64,000 nucleotides of DNA from Apostichopus japonicus (Eukaryota > Echinodermata > Holothuroidea > Aspidochirotida > Stichopodidae): positions 20,148,898 to 20,212,897 of the forward strand of contig NC_092577.1 in the NCBI RefSeq assembly GCF_037975245.1. Reading direction: 5' to 3'. A model generated the notes under the pieces. It worked only from the letters and a program-made list of their open reading frames with translations. It was not told the DNA's origin and ran no database searches. This document shows, one piece after another, positions 12,101-19,464 of this stretch. Both the position numbers and the translations under genes were made by a program. Within the stretch, counting starts at the first letter, position 1; every line of letters begins with the position of its first letter.

Positions 12101-14097
12101 AAGTTGCATCAATGCTGGTTGAAACAAGAAAGTATAAATTTCAGTGATTGGATAAATATATGGACAACTAATTATCTGAATACTCCCTATTTTATAATTC
12201 ATAATATTTGTTGTGCCATACAGTATGTAAACGTTTTGGCAGTCCATTGAAATCATCATATTATTTCATTTCACTCTATTCACACTTTGTTCATTCAGTG
12301 CAGACTATAGTATTTCAGCAAATGAGAACCCCGTGTACTGTAATACACCTGCATGGATTATGCACTACTGTACAGACGTTTTCCTGAACACCTGGTTTAG
12401 TAAAGTCACTTTATGTGTTCATCCCCATTACACGTATATTGCTCTATCCACCCCAGCTTTCAGCCATACTTTGGTGTCACTTGATCACAGCATGGCTTTA
12501 GCAAGACTTTCATTTCTGGGAGTTTACAGTACATATGCAGCCTGGGGAGAGCTCTGTGACCCTGCCTGTTTGCTGAAAAATTGTGAATTTTTGCACTTAT
12601 TGGATGCAACATTTTTGTAAGCTTTACTTGAGTAATTGTTTCATACATCTAAATGATATCTAAATCGTTCTCTGACTAAAGCCTTGATGACCAAATGTGG
12701 TTACTGGAGGTCTCCAAGAGGCATTGTTCACTGCTGGTCACTGGCAGTTTGTTTACATTATTGCCAGATTGGTAGTTTGCAGCCAGCAATTTACCTGCCT
12801 AGTTTAGCAGTCTGACAGACGTCAATAAAGACAAACATACATGTAATGAATATTCAAAGAAAACATTGAACAACTTAAAAAAAAAGTATCTATGGTGTAT
12901 GCACAAAAGAATGTAGCATACTTTTTTTACGGTAATCCCACATGATCTCTGTAATGACATGGCAAATCAACTTGATGAATATGTAGTATCAAATGAACTA
13001 CTGTACCAACACTTATGGGTCATTGTCCAAGTTTCCAGAATCCACCACATTAAGGTACATTAACATTAACATTAACATAAGAAGCCATGGACCCACACAG
13101 GGTGGGTAGGCATACAGTAGGATGTTTAAACCATTGAGGCTAGGTAGTGCAATTTCTTTGGCAGGATCCTTTCCTTTCCTTTCATTTCTCCACTATATTT
13201 CCTTTTGTAAATACTTGTTAATTTTCAATTGAAAAAACACTCAATAATCATCAATTGTTACCATTTGTGAGATCCCTTGTGCATGAAGAAGTACAAGAAG
13301 TTTCCTTTGTTGGGAGAGTAACCCTGTTGCCTTTTTGTGCCTTCTTTTTTTGTAATCAACTCCCCTGTGTATTCTAGCAAGAATTCACCCTTTGTACGAT
13401 CTTTTGTTGTGAAGGTTCCTCTCCCTATGAAAAAATATATATATAATAATATTAAAAGTAAAAACAACAGGCAGTTGGAGGAGATGAATGGGTGACAGCA
13501 ATTAATAGGACCAACAGTATTTGTTACATGTATTCCAATTACCATTTTGCAACAACTACAATACCCACACTGTTCGTAATGCCACAGAAGACTGTTATGG
13601 TAACCTCCAACCTGTCTGTGTTAATTGTACTTCCTTTTATGGTCAAAAAACCTTTTAAAAACAACTAGTTCAACATCTCATCTATGAGGCAGGTCTGTGT
13701 GGACCTCTTTCTGACATGTACTCAGAGTGCTCAATAGCATGATAATTTTGAAAAAATTATCAAACTTTAGACGGACAAGAAAAATTATAACACTTTCGGC
13801 AGACAAGAAATGGCAGTTTTACTACATTGTTTACAAATTCTGATGTCTGTTCCTCACTTACATACCCTTTTTCATGTTAACGATATCTCAACCAATCCAG
13901 GAGAGACATTTCACTAATTAGGCCTACTGATATGCACCCACTCACTGCACATGGAATTTCTTTATAGCTAAAACAAAAGACTCACCAATATAGTCATTAA
14001 TGAATTTGACTTCAAATCCATTGTTTTCTGCCTTCTTCTCACATGCACGGCATGTCGTGTTGCCTTTGATCGCAGGTTCATTTCATCCACTTGCTTC
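34..14097 (-). CDS. Composite gene: SET methyltransferase, protein kinase and tandem BRCT (partial)
   Basis: This entry joins eleven exons listed separately below; in transcript order they lie at 14097-13986, 13424-13262, 12114-11922, 11420-11373, 10639-10180, 9390-9260, 8801-8575, 4971-4877, 3977-3890, 2533-2372 and 135-34. I see GT-AG borders at each internal junction and matching phases across all of them (1, 2, 0, 0, 1, 0, 1, 0, 1, 1 in order). The product would carry a KMT5A-like SET domain, then a Ser/Thr kinase domain, then BRCT repeats, suggesting a chromatin or DNA-damage protein in the nucleus; that role is inference from the domains. The 3' end lies beyond the left edge. Two apparent frameshifts (first SET exon and third kinase exon) could be assembly errors or signs of decay. 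The alternative is two or three separate neighbouring genes whose phases match by chance. Confidence 0.6.
136..2371. other. Intron of the composite gene, no feature recognised
   Basis: About 2.2 kb between two BRCT exons. It is AT-rich with several short open frames that lack homology or plausible splice borders. A stretch at about 2015-2105 is rich in cagaca-type short repeats. I see no gene or clear mobile element here. Confidence 0.5.
2372..2533 (-). CDS. End of BRCT repeat 1, linker and start of BRCT repeat 2
   Basis: The exon reads ITESLKHGCLLPEERFEVNG, then a glycine-rich GGPHRAR segment and LLQDFHVTVIGSSTKMPK. The FEV-G followed by GGP-(K/H)-RAR is the hallmark linker between the two BRCT repeats of BRCA1 and its relatives; BARD1 has a similar but less matching GGP-RSR. 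The second half opens BRCT repeat 2. Splice sites are TTGTTTAG and GTTAGT, phases 1 and 1. BRCA1/BARD1-type tandem BRCTs bind phosphoserine peptides; whether this one does cannot be judged here. Confidence 0.8.
2534..3889. other. Intron of the composite gene; a missing BRCT exon may lie here
   Basis: A third of BRCT repeat 1 (the part with the conserved Trp) is unaccounted for and should lie in this interval as an exon of phase 1-1. Candidates with acceptor-like CAG near 3397 and 2966 were read, but both fail to give the expected Gly-x-Trp pattern without a stop codon or a missing donor. No mobile element was recognised. Confidence 0.4.
3890..3977 (-). CDS. BRCT repeat 1 exon
   Basis: The exon encodes KEVQLLAEITGCKLSKTVDN then FATHVITSA, the helix 1 and second strand of a BRCT domain, with the characteristic THVI. 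The acceptor is a pyrimidine tract ending AAAG and the donor is GTAAGC, phase 1. The segment containing the conserved tryptophan of BRCT repeat 1 should come next; I could not identify an exon for it in the following intron, although the next recognised exon is phase-compatible with direct joining. Confidence 0.75.
4085..4745. repeat. Interspersed repeat with GAGCACCAATGGTGC head
   Basis: The sequence starting near 4086 (CTAGAGCACCAATGGTGCAG) is repeated exactly at about 55746, the left edge of the insertion inside the third Tx1 LINE. The tail here ends in a short gacagacggacg run, and the 55.7-kb insertion ends in gacggatag repeats. The head contains an imperfect 13-bp palindrome. This looks like one family of interspersed repeat, but the boundaries and class (SINE, MITE or LINE tail) are not certain. 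Confidence 0.45.
4877..4971 (-). CDS. Exon leading into BRCT repeat 1
   Basis: Bounded by a TTGATTTCAG acceptor and a GTTAGT donor, this 95-bp exon reads IEDGEDTLLPSSSKLLHSVC then LVTTGLSAEEK. The LVTTGLSAEE segment is the first strand and loop of a BRCT domain, as in BRCA1. It starts with two bases that complete a codon opened by the last kinase exon, giving FR-D-IEDGED, and ends in phase 0 exactly where the next exon resumes. This junction is what links the kinase to the BRCT part; the intron between them contains a Tx1 insertion. Confidence 0.7.
5032..5040. repeat. Target-site duplication, left copy, Tx1 LINE copy 1
   Basis: CAACTAGTG is found directly before the LINE 3' end (minus orientation) and again at 8175-8183 after its truncated 5' end. 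This fixes the insertion as 5041-8174. Confidence 0.85.
5041..8174 (-). mobile_element. Tx1-type LINE copy 1, 5'-truncated
   Basis: This minus-strand non-LTR retrotransposon is collinear with the two longer copies at 41113-45984 and about 51928-57898. It is truncated inside the endonuclease of ORF2, just before the GDFNC motif, and keeps the rest of ORF2 and the 3' end that finishes in CACGTAAAAAG(C). A 9-bp target-site duplication flanks it. It lies in the intron between the kinase and BRCT exons of the composite gene, antisense to the window but in the same orientation as that gene. Confidence 0.9.
5199..8174 (-). pseudogene. Tx1 LINE ORF2 remnant (endonuclease end, reverse transcriptase)
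   Basis: The frame begins in the APE-like endonuclease (VMVGDFNCVPD, RIDRVYAP, LSDHDTVVARF), then reverse transcriptase: NGKSPGSDGLPREFYRTFW, VSLDQQKAFDMVD, GVRQGCPLSPLLYVLF and the YADD catalytic box, then a C-terminal zinc-like CPRTGCDSLESTAHVFWHC. Compared with copy 2 a glutamine CAG has become TAG at 6923-6925 and a frameshift lies near 5430, so it cannot encode full ORF2. The 5' part of the protein, including the catalytic asparagine and glutamate of the endonuclease, is missing by truncation. The family call to Tx1 (L1 group) is from the overall motif style and C-terminus. Confidence 0.88.
8184..8574. other. Intron remainder next to the Tx1 insertion
   Basis: Noncoding sequence with a G-run near 8310. 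No splice-bounded exon or element was recognised. Confidence 0.4.
8575..8801 (-). CDS. Protein kinase exon, C-lobe, with apparent frameshift
   Basis: The exon begins MMGCLMYYILSDGHIPHE, matching the helix after kinase subdomain IX, then must change frame by one base near 8745-8755 to read GVIRNMNDGIFSLKHLGEF and ERQHPSVEECLSYFR, the end of a kinase C-lobe of the type that reads RPSVEEALSHPFF. Without the shift the first frame stops about 60 codons in. The usual subdomain IX aspartate appears as histidine (SSHVQMMG). It ends in phase 1 at GTATAT, compatible with the first BRCT exon. The shift is either a sequence error or a real inactivating indel. Confidence 0.7.
8802..9259. other. Intron, nothing recognised
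   Basis: AT-rich sequence between the second and third kinase exons. It has no feature I can support. Confidence 0.5.
9260..9390 (-). CDS. Protein kinase exon, DFG and activation segment
   Basis: The exon starts two bases into the DFG aspartate codon and reads DFGVSRQMETGTTLLTKAMG, then TLCWMNADTLTDDIARYKKS. The DFG triad is intact. The usual APE motif after the activation segment is replaced by NAD, which is unusual. Spliced directly to the previous exon, the catalytic loop and DFG would be separated by almost nothing, whereas kinases normally have about 7-12 residues there, so a small intervening exon in 9391-10179 may have been missed. The donor is GTAAAA in phase 0. Confidence 0.8.
9391..10179. 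other. Intron between catalytic loop and DFG exons
   Basis: An intron of about 0.8 kb. A microexon of phase 1-1 encoding the residues usually present between HRDLKPxNVL and DFG may be hidden here; I did not find a convincing one. Confidence 0.4.
10180..10639 (-). CDS. Protein kinase exon, N-lobe to catalytic loop
   Basis: The exon opens in phase 0 after a CATTGACAG acceptor with NHRWEKQLKDIRKS and continues into a kinase fold: a glycine-loop-like GSNGS, the ATP-binding lysine in VAVKR, a glutamate-bearing helix (NIILNEKV), a hinge region (TYIATPLCELNLEER), and the catalytic loop HRDLKPSNVLI. The pattern of an acidic segment before the hinge (VEEDEEFTYIA) resembles IRE1 and RNase L kinases more than typical MAP-kinase families; this is a family-level impression. 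It ends in phase 1 at GTAAGT, with the last base forming the first base of the DFG aspartate codon in the next exon. Confidence 0.85.
10640..11372. other. Intron, nothing recognised
   Basis: AT-rich sequence between the linker exon and the first kinase exon, without supported features. Confidence 0.5.
11373..11420 (-). CDS. Small linker exon between SET and kinase
   Basis: A 48-bp stretch with acceptor (TTCACAG) and donor (GTCAGT) encodes EAKKMTLADAEMEQSQ in phase 0 on both sides. It fits between the end of the SET exon and the start of the kinase exon. The composition (charged, Ala and Glu rich) suits a helical linker. It is short, so the call depends on its phase fit and splice signals and not on homology. 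Confidence 0.5.
11922..12114 (-). CDS. SET domain exon, C-terminal half
   Basis: After the split cysteine the exon reads IDATYSKGACRMVNDG, then APHLCLFALRDIPGGEELRF and DYGDNSVPWRRK. The CIDAT motif, the R-(M/L)-V-N-D segment in the place of the usual RLINHS, and the EEL.(F/Y)DYGD motif are hallmarks of the SET active site and post-SET region of KMT5A-like enzymes. The usual NHS triad is replaced by ND followed by a variable stretch, as in many divergent invertebrate paralogues, so activity is uncertain. The exon ends in phase 0 at a GTACAG donor. Confidence 0.85.
12115..13261. other. Intron between the two SET exons
   Basis: About 1.15 kb with no mobile element or exon that I can support. 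A short aacatt repeat run occurs near 13065-13078. Confidence 0.5.
13262..13424 (-). CDS. SET domain exon, N-terminal half
   Basis: The exon encodes RGTFTTKDRTKGEFLLEYTG followed by ELI, the conserved start of SET domains of the KMT5A (SETD8) type, which methylate lysine using S-adenosylmethionine. The acceptor is a T-rich tract ending ATAG and the donor is GTAACA. It starts with two bases of a split glycine codon and ends with two bases (TG) of a split cysteine codon that the next exon completes. A run of basic residues (KKEGTKRQQ) follows the EYTGELI motif. Family members of this type are often expanded in marine invertebrates. Confidence 0.85.
13986..14097 (-). CDS. SET gene exon, pre-SET part
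   Basis: The 3' half reads NNGFEVKFINDYIG, a typical lead-in to a KMT5A-family SET domain, and ends in phase 1 at a GTGAGT donor. Joined to the next exon it gives the glycine-arginine-glycine start of the SET fold. Going upstream this frame meets a TGA at about 14083-14085. A second frame is open from a plausible acceptor (TAG at 14098-14100) and reads KQVDEMNLRSKATRHA. Joining the two halves needs a one-base shift near 14045-14060. Either the upstream border is different, or this exon carries an indel. Exons further upstream, including the true start codon, were not found. Confidence 0.55.
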
Positions 14098-17000
14098 CTA
14101 CGAATTAGTTCAAGAACAGAAAATGATAGCAAAGTATACTAGCAGGACTTGTGAAAGGACCAACATTGAACTTCAAGCAGACATTCCTTACTATTTATCC
14201 TGTAAGGCTATTGCAGATACTGAAAGGTCAAAAATACTGAATTAACCTGTACGTGAAGAAACTGCAATTTGGAATACTATCACAGCTAAGGTGCATGAGA
14301 ATCTCCTTCCAATTATCAACCCTTGAGCGACTACCGCATCCTGTTTCTTCCTCACTGCTTATAAATAGGCTTACTGCCAAGTAACTTACAGCTTGTGATA
14401 ACTCTCTGTTCTTTCTTTTTTAGGTGTGTAACAAAATTAATTTTTATTGAACTAAATTTGGACCCAAATTTTGATATTCCACAGTAATTTTTCTTTTCCA
14501 AATCTTACAGGAATCATGCAGTGGTTTCAAAATGACTTACAGCTCCTGGAAAGGGTTGAGAATTTGAAAAAAAATTCACCAACTTTTTCCCACTGTCAAA
14601 TTTATCGTGTACGTGAGAATAGTTTACTGACATGGCTATGCTAATGACCACAGTAGGTTACATTGAATGTTCAGTTAGCAACCACATCTCGGGACAAGTC
14701 TGTAGGTCTGTCTATGTATCCACTTGGTAATTAAGCTAGCTTACAAGTTACTGTATAATGGAAGAAATACAACATTCCATGATTTCATTGCTCATCTAAC
14801 ATGTGACACAATGATGCGGCTGATTAGCACTGGCCACTACTTCAGTAGGTCGTAATAAGGACTGTGTAGCCTATAGGGAGATCTCAGCAATCAACTATAT
14901 ACAGAACTTTACGGAGGTCAAGAATTATATGTGCTACCCATCCAGAGAATAATTAAAGTTTAAACTTTGCAGCTTAAGACTTATGTATAAAATCTTTGGA
15001 AACCTAAAAGTTAATCATACATAAAAATACTATGGTTCGACATTTTTGCATTTGTGTAGCAAATTTAAGTTGTAGCATTGGGGGGGGGGGGGCATAGTGG
15101 AAATAAATGTCACTTGCTGTGTCATCCCTGCACTTTGTTTTGTTCCCATTTGCTTCATGTATTATCTATTATCTAAATCAAAATCAATATGGGATGCGAT
15201 ACCAGACATTATCAGGTTAGGATATACGCCGAGGCTCTACTTAAGGTATACGAACTAGCCTAATCTAGTAGTAGTGCTAGGCCAGTAGTATTACTACTAC
15301 TAGTAGTAGGGTCTAGTAGCAGTACATAGTAATAGCATGGGCACATGCCTATAGTTCAATACTGAGCACTAGCCTTAGCCTAACCTTTTTTAATTTTGGG
15401 AAACTCCATGCTAGGTTAAAAACTATCACATGCCTCGGGGATATGATCGCTAACTAACTAGACCAACTGAAACTGTAAGCTTAGTCCAAAAACTGTATTA
15501 ATAAATGATATGGTTCGACTAACCAAAAAGTTCGCGAAACATCTTACCATTATTGCCGATGATAAAGATAAAGGCGTAGGCCTTCCACAAGCAGAAGTCA
15601 TACTCTTGGTTAGTTACATCGATATCGTGCCCAGTGCCGAAGCGTGCGGAGCGTTTCTCTCTTCAGAACAATGCTTCCACAAATCAAAGTACAATATATA
15701 ATGATTGACCCGAATATTTCTCAAATTCAGGGTTCTAACCGAAAAGTACCAACAATGATACATGGATAGTCGTTTCCCTGGATTAAATTCGATTTCTAAA
15801 TTTCTCTAAATGACTTCAAAACACATTGAAGTTCATAAACTCTTCCTTGAAATAACAAACTTTCCTTAAAAGTGGAAACTTAACTTCGCAATGTGCTTCG
15901 ACGTAATACAACACAATTCAGTGTAGTATATGCGCTCAAGTACTATTAGCATGCAGAACATGTAGTGTAACGTGTATTATCTGTACACAGCTGGCACGCG
16001 GGAAATTTAAGATGCATATATATAACAGCATGAAAGTCGCCTTGTGAAACATTCATCATCACAGTACGATATTACGTATGTATCATAGAAATTGATCATA
16101 TCCGCGACTCAAAATAACTGTCTATGTCAGCACACTATATTAGTGTATAACGTTTGACTACTATGAGCGTAATACGTGCAGTCGAAATGTTATATTGTAC
16201 TGTACTAACCTATATCGGTCATCCAAACTTCTGCTAAACTTTGTTATGTTCAAGAGCGAGCAGATAATTTGAACTATCGTGAAAGTTGCAAAAAATTATC
16301 CGTTCGTAACAAAAATTACTAGATTCAAGTTATTACTGAACATTCTACACCTACAGAATGATGACTACAGCTGTACATTTGAACTAGTCTGCAACTCGAT
16401 CTTGATGATCATATGATTCAGCAACTCACATATATAAGTCTAGGCCTACTTCGACAGCCATTGAACATGATATGGCCGACCCTAGCATATATTACATGTT
16501 CAGTCTATATCTATTCTACATATTGGAGGTACTAGTATATGAGCTTCATATGCGTAGGCTAATGTGTGATTTTTGCAATAATATATTTTAACTAATGAAA
16601 GTTGTCTCCTTTGCTAACATTAAACAGGTTCTCACGAAGTACTAGTAAGAGTCGTATAAGAAGTCGCGAATACAGAGCATGTAATATAAATTAGATTACA
16701 CACAATGTAAAGATCAGTTTTGTAATAAATAGGCCTAATTATCTGCTCAAAAGGAGCAATGATAAATGATCCATTCTATTCTGAGTGGCAGCGACGTGGC
16801 CAGGAATTTGAAGGGGGGGAGCACTTTTTGCGATTGATTTGGAGAGGGGTCTAAGGGGAGGGGGTATCCCCGCGCGCGTCCCCTTTCAGATATTTTTGAA
16901 CAATTGAAGGTCCTTAGATGCGATCTGGTGCAATGTTTGCCAGTTTCATCATCATCATATGATATCATATTATCAGCAGATTTTGTTTCCTGTTTGAATT

Positions 17001-19464
17001 ATTACATGTTCTTTTACATAATATATCAGAAATACAATCACAGTGCTTTTTTGACAATTTTTCCAGTAGGATGATCCTTGTTTATTGTCTAATGCCTGGA
17101 CTTTAATACATTTGCCGAACTTACCTGATGGACAATATAAACTTTCATATTTTGTAAGACAGCCAGATGTGCAGTGGCCTAAAAACAAATATCGTTATCG
17201 CATTGTTTTAGCAGTGTATTAATTATTTATAGGAAGTGCGTTTCACGTACGATTGCTACCTTAGCTTCATAACATGCTGTTCGTGCAACTTAGGGCGAAT
17301 CATAGAAAGGATGAGAACGAACGTTGTCGACGTTGTTGTGCATACGGTTCGTGACTCTCCATCGAGTGCGGTTACAGTAGGTAGGCAATTTGTATTTTAT
17401 TACGCAGTGGCCAACAATAGGCTTGTAATAGGCTATAGGCTAAATTTAGCTAATTGCATCTGCCAAACTAAGTAAGTAGTAGAATCAGTGGGCGTGGATG
17501 TTGTTTCTACGATTATAATCGAGTTAATGGAGCTGACGAGTGTTGAAGATCAAAAGAGCACTGACAAAATACCATGCTAAAACGGCTACGTCCCTGCAGA
17601 GTGGTACGTACACTAATCCATTTCTTTGTTTTGTATGAAATTTACAAACGTTACAGTCACCATGCATCCGCCTTTTACCACGTTGCAATACGTTATTCAT
17701 CCAGAAAGCTTTGCATCTGCGTGAAGGCTACGTTCAGATTGTCCTTGATGTGATATCATGCATACAGCCACTGAGTAACGCTTCTGTAATATCCCTTTAC
17801 ATCGCATTGAGACCCTTCCCTTCAATTAAATCAAAGAATATATACTTGTCAATATAACCACCACCCACCAATCACAAATGTTAATACTATATCATAAAAG
17901 TCAAGTCAGATGCTAGGTTCATTTATTACGGGGTGCTCTGATCCCCGGGATGGATATTTTTGTATTAATAGGCAACAAGTTACAATAAGCTTTCCATTTG
18001 ATGCACATCATTTCAGTATTCTGTCTTTCCTTCCATAATTGTAAAAACTTCGTGTGACCTTGCAGGCACTATTAATATCTTTGATGTTGACCCGTGTTCA
18101 TATATGTTGTAACCGAATGGAAAATGTAGCCTTTTCTCTTCATACTGACTAACATTTACTCTAAAACGACAAGGGTGGGGGGGGGGGGAATAAATGCACA
18201 GTTTTCAAAGATGGGGTAGTGTGAATGTCCCTGTCTGTTTCATTTCAATTAAGTCTTGGAAACCTTGTTTTATTTCCTGCGAACACTCTTCAAACAACTG
18301 CCGATTTCCCGCTGGTGTTCGCACAGCGAACACACCGAGCACGCGTTGCGTGCGAGCATAATGGCATGGGGTCCAGGGACCCGCCTTAGGGTCCCGGTTG
18401 GGTTAAGGGTGGAACCCCATATGGGGGCCCAGAGGCGAAAGGCCCCGGACAATTTTGGTATATTTGCGTGTCTGGCGACAACAAATTCGCAGCTGCGGAT
18501 GAAAAATAATTACTACTTTTTGAACTTACATTGTCACGAATGTGGTGAAAAAATGACAAGTTAGAGTAGCTATATTATGTTATTAAATGAAAAGAGATTT
18601 AATATGTCTTACAATCTGTAAATAGTGTAACTTACAGAACTTTCGATATTATGAAACAATCATCGTTCGGCAAAGCTCCATTCGAGACATTCGAGACATT
18701 GCCTAACAATGAATAGCGTGCATTATATACGTTTATTACAACCACAGTGCTCAACCCCAACAGGACTTCGGTACGGTACATGTGCTGCTAATTTTCCCAG
18801 GTACCTTGCCAAACAACTGTGGGCTCATCCCCTGTCTAACACCTGTTTGTTAACATGTTTTGGCAAGTATCCAAGGAAAGTTCCATGGAGTAAACTGTTT
18901 TGGTTCCACTGTAGAATTAATTAGGTTAGTCAGTAAAGGATCGGCAAAGTTATGCGAACTATTATCTTACACGTTCAAGAAAAGTAGGTCAAATATCCCC
19001 GTAACATAAGTAAAACACACCTCAAGCCAACTGACTCCTCCGCATGAACAAAACTGTATATTCCCCATGAAAACGCGAGGCAAGGTCCATACCATACATA
19101 CGTACACGCATAGCATTAATATCACGGCCCTAGCTATGGCCATCTTTATGAAAGTAAACCTTTACACCACATGTTTTAGGCTCGCTGGCATAATTAACTA
19201 AATACAGAAAATTGTTTACATGTTCCTCTAGAAAACTTCCACTCCGCAAATACAATTTTTGTAGTTATGTGAGATCAGTAACCGACGAGGTGCTTATACA
19301 CCTAACTATGGTAGGATATTATTGTTTTCGTATTTTTGGAAATTCTACAAGAAAACATTTCTCCCCGCTTAACACAAGATGTGGTATTGTATTCATAAAT
19401 GGGTGTACTAGAGCCTTGTGTACATGACATTAGATAAATCAGCACGATATGCCAGTTTCGCGTG
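14098..19464. other. No supportable gene
   Basis: Upstream exons and the promoter of the composite gene are probably here or further right, but none could be identified. Open frames are short and without recognisable domains. There are simple runs: poly-G near 15080 and 18177, and inverted short tag/cta repeats near 15260-15320. Fragments of dispersed repeats occur near 16785-16935 and 18320-18465. Confidence 0.5.
16785..16935. repeat. Fragment related to the hAT-like MITE at 30955-31315
   Basis: It shares the style and motifs of that element: a G-run, GGGTCTAAGGGGAGGGGGT, and an internal TTAGATGCGATCTGGTGCAA that matches the TTAGATGCAATTTGGTGC of the complete copy. No second inverted repeat or duplication could be placed, so it is a fragment. 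Confidence 0.5.

Noticed and set aside
13999-14245. Plus-strand open frame over a SET exon
   Set aside because: It is the antisense of the exon at 13986-14097, whose coding frame is supported by homology and splice phase.
15510-15701. A 63-codon frame that could be an upstream exon of the composite gene
   Set aside because: It is on the opposite strand and lacks splice borders or domain similarity.
18256-18564. Open frames over a GC-rich stretch at about 18320-18465
   Set aside because: The stretch looks like a dispersed repeat (GGGGTCCAGGGACCC style) and lacks a protein match; no duplication was found.
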